Below are positions 1 to 5,744 of a stretch of DNA of 5,744 nucleotides, in pieces (the stretch's first letter is position 1; each line of letters begins with the position of its first letter). The DNA comes from Verrucomicrobiota bacterium. Lineage in GTDB: Bacteria > Verrucomicrobiota > Verrucomicrobiia > Opitutales > UBA953. Where the stretch lies: positions 1 through 5,744 of the forward strand of contig RFRI01000103.1 in the NCBI GenBank assembly GCA_009924535.1, written 5' to 3'. The translations under genes and the position numbers were made by a program. The notes beneath the pieces were generated by a model. That model was not told the origin of the DNA and made no database searches. It was given only the letters and a program-made list of their open reading frames with translations.

Positions 1-2
1 GC

Positions 3-128
3 GCGATTCTGAAAGCCGTGGCGATTCCTGGCTACCAGGTTCCATTTGGTTCGCGCGAAATGCCGCTGCCCTACGGCTGGGGCACGGGCGGTATCCAGGT
101 GACGGCGTCCATCATCGGCGCGAGCGAC
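3..128 (+). pseudogene. phnJ: Fragment of phnJ, carbon-phosphorus lyase core subunit (truncated, N-terminal region only)
   Basis: Read from base 3, the plus strand gives 42 codons that I recognise as PhnJ, the radical-SAM subunit that cleaves the C-P bond of ribose-phosphonate phosphates in the cytoplasm. The run AILKAVAIPGYQVPFG is followed by REMPLPYGWGTGGIQ, aligning from memory to E. coli PhnJ residues about 23-64. It includes the IPG glycine (codon 30-32) that corresponds to the glycyl-radical Gly32. Similarity ends around base 128, after GASD. The frame runs on as unrelated sequence to a TAG at 192-194, so over 200 residues are missing, including the cysteines for the Fe-S cluster and the thiyl radical. 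The first codons lie outside the window. Codons here (ATT, AAA, CCT, GTT, TTT, GGT) are less GC-biased than in the neighbours. Identity is secure; the cause (pseudogene, rearrangement breakpoint or assembly chimera) is open. A functional PhnJ is excluded. Confidence 0.85.
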
Positions 129-805
129 GCCCACACGGCCTTCGCCATGAAGAGATGCCCCTGTTCGCCCGGGTGGAGATTGTCTTTCGCGTAGATGAAT
201 GTCGGATCGGCCTTCTTGGCGGCGTCGACCGACTGATGCAGAAGATGATGGATGTCGATGACCTGCCAACCGGCGGAACGCTGGGCGACGAGCCACGCGC
301 CGTAGGCTTCCATCACGCCGTCGTAGTTGATCGCATCCTTCGCGCGATTATCCGGAGCGTAGAGCGGAGGCGTGACGACGACGATCTGCGCGCCGGCGCG
401 GATGCAGGCGAGACGCAGCTTGATGATGCCATCCTGGAAGGCGAGCTGACGCGTGGCGTCGAGCGGCTGATAGATGCCATCGTTGATACCATAGCAGGCG
501 ACGACGAGCGTCGGCTTGAACTGCGAGAGCACGCGGCCGAGTCGTTCGTGCAGGTCAGGACGAGGGAAACTGCCGCCGGCGTGGCCGGGTTCGGAGAGAC
601 CCGAAGTCGTCTCGCTCGAGAGACCCATGTTCACGATCGTCGCGCGAGCCATACCCTTCTGCGCGCGGATGGCCGACTCGACGTAGACCGTCCAATTACC
701 GCCGTACGTGATGCTATCGCCGAGAAAGAGGACGCGGGGCTCGAGTTTGTCGGCCGAAGCGCGGGCGGTGAACAGGATCAGCAGGGCAAGAAAGAGGCGT
801 GGCAT
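71..805 (-). CDS. Secreted SGNH/GDSL-type hydrolase (esterase/lipase family)
   Basis: A 244-residue protein starting at ATG 805. Residues 1-18 form a signal peptide: Arg3, a hydrophobic stretch LFLALLILF, then a signal peptidase I site ASA before Asp19. The SGNH blocks are all present: GDSITYG (29-35) with nucleophile Ser31, Gly61 in NMGLSSE, GIND (106-109) with Asn108, and DNLHP (208-212) with Asp208 and His211. This predicts a serine hydrolase or esterase acting outside the cytoplasm, perhaps deacetylating polysaccharide; the substrate cannot be read from sequence. The reading frame stays open upstream to 1336, but that part is antisense to uvrA, and the signal peptide fixes the start at 805. 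No usable Shine-Dalgarno is seen (CAGGG abuts the ATG). The last 18 or so residues, from about SLAPMM onward, are encoded by the antisense of the phnJ fragment and are unlikely to be the ancestral C-terminus. The catalytic part is intact. The gene diverges from uvrA. Confidence 0.87.
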   Translation of the reverse strand: MPRLFLALLILFTARASADKLEPRVLFLGDSITYGGNWTVYVESAIRAQKGMARATIVNMGLSSETTSGLSEPGHAGGSFPRPDLHERLGRVLSQFKPTLVVACYGINDGIYQPLDATRQLAFQDGIIKLRLACIRAGAQIVVVTPPLYAPDNRAKDAINYDGVMEAYGAWLVAQRSAGWQVIDIHHLLHQSVDAAKKADPTFIYAKDNLHPGEQGHLFMAKAVWASLAPMMDAVTWIPPVPQP

Positions 806-877
806 CCCTGTAGGCTGACAGTTTGCCGAAAGAGGTAAAAGCGGATTAAGGGACGACTTATTAACGGCCCGGCCACT

Positions 878-900
878 TCCGCCTTCTCCCGGAAGGCGGA
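878..900. repeat. Perfect 9-bp inverted repeat (hairpin) in the divergent SGNH-uvrA interval
   Basis: TCCGCCTTC (878-886) is exactly complementary to GAAGGCGGA (892-900), with a 5-nt loop TCCCG. It is GC-rich and ends 19 nt before the proposed uvrA CTG start. On the other strand it sits in the SGNH upstream region. No T-run follows it on either strand, so it does not look like an intrinsic terminator. It could be an operator, a 5'-leader hairpin modulating uvrA translation, or chance in GC-rich DNA. The uvrA frame is also open across it, from after a TAA at 836-838, so it could be coding if translation began at an ATT upstream. The rest of 806-919 holds no gene and no promoter I can defend. 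Confidence 0.5.
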
Positions 901-919
901 CAGGGTATCGTCCGCTGTC

Positions 920-3742
920 CTGAACCCGCCCATCCACATCAAGGGAGCCCGCACCCACAACCTCAAGGACGTGGAACTGACCATCCCGCGTTATCAGCTG
1001 ACCGTCATCACCGGGGTCAGCGGCTCGGGCAAGTCGTCCCTGGCCTTCGACACCCTGCACGCCGAGGGCAGCCGCCAATACCTCGAATCCCTCTCCGCCA
1101 AGGCCCGCGGGATGCTGGATTCGGCCCCTCGCCCGGACGTGGATTTCATCCGGGGGCTCTCCCCCGTCATCGCCATCGCCCAGCGTACCGGCGGCAACAC
1201 CAACCCCCGCTCGACCGTCGCCACCCTGACCGAGATCGCGGACCATGCCCGTCCGCTCTGGATCATCGCCGGCGACCGCCGATGCCTGAAGGACGGCCAC
1301 CCCGTCCGCCGCCGCTCCCTCGACGATAATCTCCAAGCCCTTGAAGGCATCCCCGCCGGGACGCGTCTGATGGTCGTGGCGCCCGTCGCCAAGGATAAGC
1401 CCTCCGTGCTGCTCGAAGCCGCCGCCGACCTCGGCCGACGCGGCTTCTCCCGCGTCCGCGTGGATGGCACCGTCGCCACGCTCGAAGAAGCCGCCGGCCT
1501 ACTCACCGGCCGCGAGTCCAAGCTGCTCGACGTCGTGGTCGACCGCATCGTCGCCGGGCCCGATCAGCGCAGCCGCCTCGCGGACTCGCTCGAGCTCGCT
1601 TTCCGCGAAGGCCGTCACCGCGCGAGCGTGCTCGCCGAGAAAGACGGACTCTGGGAAGAACACGTGCTCTCGCTCCACCTCGCCTGCGAGCATTGCGGAG
1701 AAACCTACGAGCCCATCTCCCCGCGGGCGCTTTCGCATAACCACCCCGAAGGCGCCTGCCCCGATTGCGGTGGTCTCGGCCGACAGATGCGCTTTCAGGA
1801 AAGCCTCTCCATTCGCGACGAAGCCCTGTCGATTCATGACGGCGTCGTGAAGCCTTGGAAATGCGCGACCCGCAAGACGCTCATCCGCCGCAACGCGATC
1901 ACCCGGGCGCTCGCCGAGCAGGTGCCGTTCGACCAGAAGACCCCGTGGCGCGACCTTCCCAAGGCCGTCCGCGACCTGCTGCTGCACGGCGACCAAAAGC
2001 GGAAGTTCCTCCTGCCGCCGCCCAAGGGCCGCAAGCCCGTCGAGGCCGTCTGGACGGGCATGTTCACCGAACTCGAACACGCTTATCGCACCACCACCGG
2101 CGAATCGCTCCGCCAACGCCTGCTCCAGTTCCAGGCCGGCTCCGTCTGCGCCGGCTGCCAAGGCCGCCGCCTCTCCCCCACCGCGCTCTCGTTACGACTC
2201 AACGGCAAGACGATGGCCGAGTTCCTGGCGATGACGACTCCCGCCGCACTGGAGTTCACGAAGCAGCTCGCCACGCATCCCGGCGTCATGCCCGCCGAAG
2301 AAGCCCGCCGCGGTCTCGAACAGCGTCTATCGTTCCTCAATGACGCTGGCCTCAACTACCTCACGCTCGACCGCGAGTGCAGTTCGCTTTCTGGCGGCGA
2401 AGCCCAACGTGTGCGCCTCGCCACGCAGCTCGGCCTCGGGCTCGTCGGCGTCACGTACGTCCTCGACGAACCCAGCATCGGGCTGCATCCGAGCGACCAC
2501 CAGCGCCTGATCGGTTCGATCCGCGGCCTACGCGACCTCGGCAATACCGTCCTCGTCGTCGAACACGACCGCGACATGATGCTCGCCGCGGACCACCTCA
2601 TCGAGATGGGACCCGGCGCCGGCATCGACGGCGGACGCATCGTCTTCGAAGGCACGCCCCAGGCCTGCGGCACGCACGCGACCTCCCGTACCGGCGCCTA
2701 CCTTTCCGGCCGCGCCACGCTCGAAGGCATCGTGAAGCGCAAGCCCATCGGCAAGGCCGCCATCACGGTGAAAGGCGCCACCGAGAACAACCTCAAGGAC
2801 GTCACCGCGTCGTTCCCGATCGGCGCGCTCACCGTCGTCTGCGGCGTCTCCGGCTCCGGCAAGAGCACGCTCGCGATCGACATCCTTTCCGCCGCGGCCG
2901 CGCGCAAGATCAACGGTGCCAAGGTCGTCCCAGGCCGCCACGCCGGCCTCGAAGGCCTCGAGCAGATCACCGCGTTCACCGCGGTGGACCAGGAACCCAT
3001 CGGCCGCACGCCGCGTTCGAATCCCGCCACCTTCACCGGCATCATGGACCTCATGCGCGACCTCTGGGCCGCGCTCCCGCTCGCCAAGGCCCGCGGCTAC
3101 GGCCCCGGCCGCTTCAGCTTCAACGTCCGCGGCGGCCGCTGCGAGACGTGTTCGGGCGAAGGCTCGGTCGCGCTCGACATGCAGTTCCTCGGCGAGACGT
3201 TCGTCGACTGTCCGAGCTGCGCCGGCCGACGCTTCAACCGCGAGACGCTCGAGGTCCGCTTCAAGGGACTCAGCATCGCCGACGCGCTCGGGCTGTCGGT
3301 CAACGAGGCCGCCGAAGTGTTCCGTGCTCAGCCCAAGCTCGCCGAGAAACTGCGCACGCTCGCCGAGGTCGGCCTCGGCTACCTCAAGCTCGGCCAGGCC
3401 GCCAACACGCTCTCCGGTGGCGAGGCCCAGCGCCTCAAGCTCGCGTCCGAGCTCGCGCGCCGCGACCATTCCGGCCGTCTCTACGTCCTCGACGAACCCA
3501 CCACCGGCCTGCACTGGGACGACATCGCCAAGCTGCTGGCGCTCCTCGGCCGACTGCGCGACGCCGGCGCCACGCTCATCGTGATCGAACACCACGCCGA
3601 CGTCATCCTGGCGGCGGACTGGGTGATGGAACTCGGACCGGAAGGCGGCGAGAAAGGCGGTAAGCTCGTCTACGCCGGCCTGCCCGAAGGGCTGCTCAAG
3701 CAGAAGGGGTCGCCGACGGGACGAGCGCTAGCGGGCTCGTGA
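920..3742 (+). CDS. uvrA: UvrA, excinuclease ABC subunit A (divergent form)
   Basis: This is the damage-sensing ATPase of nucleotide excision repair, which forms a dimer, scans DNA and loads UvrB. From the proposed CTG at 920 it has 940 residues, the usual UvrA length. In that numbering there are two ABC ATPase halves. The first has Walker A GVSGSGKS (32-39), signature LSGGE (490-494) and Walker B with DE at 516-517. The second has Walker A GVSGSGKS (642-649), signature LSGGE (831-835) and Walker B with DE at 858-859. Zinc modules have cysteines at 256, 259, 280, 283 and at 741, 744, 764, 767. The first ordinary start is GTG 971 (923 residues), but GARTHNLKD, conserved in UvrA N-termini, is encoded in frame just before it, with no ATG, GTG or TTG available. 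So 920 is the best guess, and ATT 860 is possible. Regions before zinc 1 and in the insertion domain diverge from the classical form, so it may be a second UvrA paralogue. No frameshift is seen. Confidence 0.93.
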   Translation: MNPPIHIKGARTHNLKDVELTIPRYQLTVITGVSGSGKSSLAFDTLHAEGSRQYLESLSAKARGMLDSAPRPDVDFIRGLSPVIAIAQRTGGNTNPRSTVATLTEIADHARPLWIIAGDRRCLKDGHPVRRRSLDDNLQALEGIPAGTRLMVVAPVAKDKPSVLLEAAADLGRRGFSRVRVDGTVATLEEAAGLLTGRESKLLDVVVDRIVAGPDQRSRLADSLELAFREGRHRASVLAEKDGLWEEHVLSLHLACEHCGETYEPISPRALSHNHPEGACPDCGGLGRQMRFQESLSIRDEALSIHDGVVKPWKCATRKTLIRRNAITRALAEQVPFDQKTPWRDLPKAVRDLLLHGDQKRKFLLPPPKGRKPVEAVWTGMFTELEHAYRTTTGESLRQRLLQFQAGSVCAGCQGRRLSPTALSLRLNGKTMAEFLAMTTPAALEFTKQLATHPGVMPAEEARRGLEQRLSFLNDAGLNYLTLDRECSSLSGGEAQRVRLATQLGLGLVGVTYVLDEPSIGLHPSDHQRLIGSIRGLRDLGNTVLVVEHDRDMMLAADHLIEMGPGAGIDGGRIVFEGTPQACGTHATSRTGAYLSGRATLEGIVKRKPIGKAAITVKGATENNLKDVTASFPIGALTVVCGVSGSGKSTLAIDILSAAAARKINGAKVVPGRHAGLEGLEQITAFTAVDQEPIGRTPRSNPATFTGIMDLMRDLWAALPLAKARGYGPGRFSFNVRGGRCETCSGEGSVALDMQFLGETFVDCPSCAGRRFNRETLEVRFKGLSIADALGLSVNEAAEVFRAQPKLAEKLRTLAEVGLGYLKLGQAANTLSGGEAQRLKLASELARRDHSGRLYVLDEPTTGLHWDDIAKLLALLGRLRDAGATLIVIEHHADVILAADWVMELGPEGGEKGGKLVYAGLPEGLLKQKGSPTGRALAGS

Positions 3743-3748
3743 AGAATC

Positions 3749-3850
3749 GATGACAGAGGACAGATGACGGATGGCAGAGGGTGGTCAGGCTGAAAAATCG
3801 AACTGCTTCGCTTCTGTCATCTGTCATCCGCCATCTGCCATCTGCCCTCT
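3749..3850. repeat. Two opposed heptanucleotide arrays (consensus GATGRCA) forming a long imperfect hairpin between convergent genes
   Basis: The left arm on the plus strand (3749-3783) reads as five 7-mers: GATGACA, GAGGACA, GATGACG, GATGGCA and a degenerate GAGGGTG. The right arm, read on the minus strand (3849 down to 3815), gives GAGGGCA, GATGGCA, GATGGCG, GATGACA, GATGACA. The arms are therefore inverted relative to each other, and in both the third unit ends in CG. Pairing unit by unit gives a stem of about 35 nt with scattered mismatches, several of which become G-U pairs in RNA, around a loop of about 31 nt that contains AAAAA. It fills almost all of the 114-bp spacer between the uvrA stop (3742) and the GAF gene stop (3857). 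A bidirectional terminator or transcript-end structure fits that position, but there is no clear T-run. It may equally be a dispersed heptamer repeat family. The repeat is plain in the sequence; its function is inferred. Confidence 0.7.
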
Positions 3851-3856
3851 ACTCCG

Positions 3857-4327
3857 TTACATCTTCTTCGCGATCAACTCCGCCACCTGATTCAGGTCCG
3901 CGACCTCGCTGTCGTTGAACTCGTAGGGCTGCATCTTGCCGATGCCGAGGACACCGACGACCTTACCGTCGCTACCGACGATCGGGACGGCGAGAGCCCC
4001 TTGGACGTTTGTCTTTTGCGCGTCGGGCTTGGCGACGCCGCCGAGGTCTTCCTGGAGATTACAGAGCTGCACGGCCTCCTTGCGCTGCGCGGCGCAACCG
4101 GCGATACCCTTGCCGAACGGGATGTTATCGATCTTCGGCAGCAGCATCGGCAGCACGTGCGGCGGGATGCCGTGCTGGGTGACGAGCGTGAGCAGCCCCG
4201 TGGACGGATCGGTGCGATGAATCGTCCCCGTGACGCAGGCGAAGTTCTCGAGCACCTTGACCAGCACGGCATGCCAGTCAGGCTGACCGACGAGGATTTC
4301 AGGGAGGCCGGCGGTGGCTTGGGACAT
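3857..4327 (-). CDS. Small single-domain GAF protein
   Basis: A 156-residue soluble protein with no signal peptide or membrane segment. Nearly all of it is one GAF domain: an N-terminal helix (about 18-30), the strand region ACVTGTIHR (30-38), the loop IPFGKGIAGCAA (69-80), then GALAVPI (110-116), GKVVGVLGIG (121-130) and a C-terminal helix (139-155). GAF domains bind small ligands or cofactors, and some are free methionine-sulfoxide reductases. Cysteines here are 31, 78 and 89. From memory they do not fit the spacing of that reductase family, so I make no enzymatic call. No output domain (kinase, cyclase, DNA-binding) is attached. The start is ATG 4327; an upstream extension to 4555 would overlap cca and yields an arginine-rich shadow without homology. 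The start lies 11 nt after the cca stop with no good Shine-Dalgarno, which suggests co-transcription and perhaps translational coupling. A ligand sensor or a partner protein is possible, but the function is unknown. Confidence 0.8.
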   Translation of the reverse strand: MSQATAGLPEILVGQPDWHAVLVKVLENFACVTGTIHRTDPSTGLLTLVTQHGIPPHVLPMLLPKIDNIPFGKGIAGCAAQRKEAVQLCNLQEDLGGVAKPDAQKTNVQGALAVPIVGSDGKVVGVLGIGKMQPYEFNDSEVADLNQVAELIAKKM

Positions 4328-4338
4328 GGTAAGAGTAA

Positions 4339-5739
4339 TTAGACAACGTCCTTGGCCATGCGTTCCGCAAGCCAGGCGAGGCCGCCGGCTTCGTCGCCGA
4401 AGACGCCGTCCAGCTGGGCTTCGAAGGCTTCGTCGAGGACCTGGGAGAACCAGCCGGCGGGCTTGTGGCCCATGGCGATGAGGTGGCGGCCGAGGACTAT
4501 CTTCTTGGGGGCGGTCGAGGCGACCTGCAGGGCGGCGGCGCGCTCCGCCAGCCATTCCCCGTGCGGGGACGGACCATGCATGCTCGCGGTACCGCGTCCA
4601 CGTCGGTCGGCAAGGTCGACGCGACAGAGGCGGTCGATGCGCACGACCTTGTTGGCGAGGCGGCGGACGGCGGCATCACCCGCGCCAGCCTTGTGGAGAT
4701 AATACGGCTGACCGTGCCAGCGCACGAGCGGCAGGACGGAGTCGATGAGCTTCTTCTCGTTCGTGATCTGGGCGAGGAAGCGCGGGGCGAGGTTGAAGCT
4801 TTCTTCTTCGTGACCGTAGGCGTGCCAGCGATTATCCTTCTCCTCCTTCTTCGTCGTGGTCGCCTTGCCGATGTCGTGCAGCAGCACGGAAAGCCCGATG
4901 ATCAGGTCTTCGTCGCGGTCGCCGAGACGCTCCTTGGCGTAAGCGTCAAGGCACTCACAGGTATGGTTCCAGACGTCGCCCTCGGGATGCCATTCCGGAT
5001 CCTGCGGCACGCCGATCATCGCGTGGAGTTCCGGGTAGAACTTCGTCCAGCCGCAATCCTTGAGGAAGGCGAGGCCCAGCGAGGGCTTGCGGCCGCGGAG
5101 GAGGAGCTTCGTCCATTCTTCCATTAGACGCTCCGGAGGGAGGTCGGCCTGCGAGAGCGAAGCGCAGAGCGCGGTCGTTTCAGGGGCGACCGAGAATTCG
5201 AAGCGCGCGGCGAACTGCATCGCGCGGAGCACGCGGAGCGGGTCTTCGGCGAACTTGTCGGAGACATGGCGGAGACGCTTCGCCTTAAGGTCGGCCACAC
5301 CGCCCCACGGGTCGACCACCTCGCCCGTGAACGGGTCCCACATGATCGCGTTGAGCGTGAAGTCTCGGCGTTCCGCGGCGTCTTTCGGCGTCATCGACGG
5401 ATCGGCCTGCACTTCGAAATCCGTATGCTTGGCGCCCGTGCGGTTCTCGCGGCGGGGCACCGAGACGTCGATCGGGAAGTCCTTGAGCTTCGTCACGCCG
5501 AAGGCCGCGCCGACCGTGATGATGCCGAATTCCCTGCGCAGGGCCGCTTCGACCTGGCGCGTCCCGAGGCCGTAGACCTCCACGTCGACGTCGAGCACCG
5601 CAACGCCCATCAGCGCGTCGCGCACGCAGCCGCCGACGAGATAGGGACGGCCGCCCGCATCCCGCAGCAGCTCGACGACGCGGCGCACGGGCGCGAAGTC
5701 GCCATCGAGGCGGATGAGACTGGGCTGCAGGTCGGGCAC
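4339..5739 (-). CDS. cca: CCA tRNA nucleotidyltransferase with HD domain (class II)
   Basis: Adds or repairs the 3' CCA of tRNAs using CTP and ATP, in the cytoplasm. With 466 residues, its motifs appear in order. Fold motif LVGGCVRDALMG (34-45) is followed by catalytic DVD (Asp50, Asp52). RRDFTLNA (124-131) is the ribose-contact motif. EDPLRVLRA (165-173) contains the EDxxR residues that choose C or A (Glu165, Asp166, Arg169). ERLMEEW (203-209) follows. The HD phosphohydrolase part has His259, HD at 288-289 (LLHDIGK) and His310, as in the multifunctional E. coli-type enzymes with 2',3'-cyclic phosphodiesterase activity. A helical tail completes it. After the DVD motif, AAFGVTKL then IDVSVPRRE resembles CCA enzymes rather than poly(A) polymerase, so I prefer cca over pcnB. 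The called start is GTG 5739, but the frame is open to the window edge, so the N-terminus may lie further upstream. It precedes the GAF gene by 11 nt. Confidence 0.9.
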   Translation of the reverse strand: MPDLQPSLIRLDGDFAPVRRVVELLRDAGGRPYLVGGCVRDALMGVAVLDVDVEVYGLGTRQVEAALRREFGIITVGAAFGVTKLKDFPIDVSVPRRENRTGAKHTDFEVQADPSMTPKDAAERRDFTLNAIMWDPFTGEVVDPWGGVADLKAKRLRHVSDKFAEDPLRVLRAMQFAARFEFSVAPETTALCASLSQADLPPERLMEEWTKLLLRGRKPSLGLAFLKDCGWTKFYPELHAMIGVPQDPEWHPEGDVWNHTCECLDAYAKERLGDRDEDLIIGLSVLLHDIGKATTTKKEEKDNRWHAYGHEEESFNLAPRFLAQITNEKKLIDSVLPLVRWHGQPYYLHKAGAGDAAVRRLANKVVRIDRLCRVDLADRRGRGTASMHGPSPHGEWLAERAAALQVASTAPKKIVLGRHLIAMGHKPAGWFSQVLDEAFEAQLDGVFGDEAGGLAWLAERMAKDVV

Positions 5740-5744
5740 GACCC

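Noticed and set aside
155..838. Plus-strand open frame of 227 codons
   Set aside because: It is antisense to the SGNH hydrolase, which has a signal peptide and all catalytic blocks. The plus-strand product is rich in D, E and R, has no recognisable domain, and is typical of a shadow frame in GC-rich DNA.
823..864. Possible sigma70-like promoter (TTGCCG with GATTAA, or the TTATTAA stretch)
   Set aside because: The spacing (15 bp for the first pair) and matches are poor, and the stretch is simply the AT-richest part of the interval. It cannot be told from chance.
806..1336. Upstream extension of the SGNH frame by 177 codons
   Set aside because: It is antisense to the start of uvrA and crosses the divergent spacer. 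The signal peptide beginning at 805 marks the real start.
2377..3663. Long plus-strand (428 codons) and minus-strand (355 codons, 2528-3595) frames inside uvrA
   Set aside because: These are Arg/Pro-rich or Ala/Glu/Gly-rich shadows of a GC-rich gene whose own frame shows complete ATPase motifs. Neither shadow has a recognisable domain.
3721..3740. 6-bp hairpin ACGAGC/GCTCGT overlapping the uvrA stop as a terminator
   Set aside because: The stem is short, the loop is 8 nt and no T-run follows. Such pairs are expected by chance in this composition, and the larger heptamer hairpin downstream is a better candidate.
4328..4555. N-terminal extension of the GAF protein to 4555
   Set aside because: It overlaps the conserved cca tail and encodes arginine-rich sequence without similarity. 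ATG 4327 right after the cca stop fits better.
4339..5739. Poly(A) polymerase (pcnB) instead of the CCA-adding enzyme
   Set aside because: The sequence after the DVD motif (AAFGVTKL, then IDVSVPRRE) and the attached HD domain match CCA enzymes as I know them, and the RRF-type poly(A) polymerase signature is not visible.

Overview
This is a GC-rich stretch of bacterial chromosome, or of a metagenomic contig, with four essentially complete genes, one truncated gene fragment and two structured non-coding intervals. No RNA gene, CRISPR array, insertion sequence or phage gene is visible. The style (GC-rich, scarce Shine-Dalgarno sequences, a divergent UvrA, a long HD-type CCA enzyme, a secreted SGNH hydrolase) is compatible with Verrucomicrobiota, perhaps Opitutales, but that is inference only.

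Layout. The left edge (about 1-128, + strand) encodes a piece of PhnJ, the C-P lyase subunit. It includes the stretch around the glycyl-radical glycine, and the similarity then stops abruptly. The same DNA, read on the minus strand, supplies the last residues of a convergent secreted SGNH/GDSL hydrolase (71-805). A 114-bp divergent interval (806-919) with a 9-bp perfect hairpin separates that hydrolase from a full-length UvrA excinuclease subunit (+ strand, about 920-3742). UvrA's conserved N-terminus lies upstream of its first ordinary start codon. UvrA converges on a minus-strand pair across a 114-bp spacer made mostly of two opposed heptanucleotide arrays that can fold into a long imperfect hairpin. 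The pair is an HD-domain CCA tRNA nucleotidyltransferase (4339-5739), followed 11 nt downstream by a small GAF-domain protein (3857-4327).

How the genes work together. cca and the GAF gene look like one transcription unit. The others are individually housekeeping or accessory (DNA repair, a secreted esterase-like enzyme) and show no joint pathway. I see no convincing new multi-gene system. The two observations most worth checking are the phnJ/SGNH junction, which is either a genuine rearrangement or an assembly chimera, and the opposed heptamer arrays between the convergent genes.
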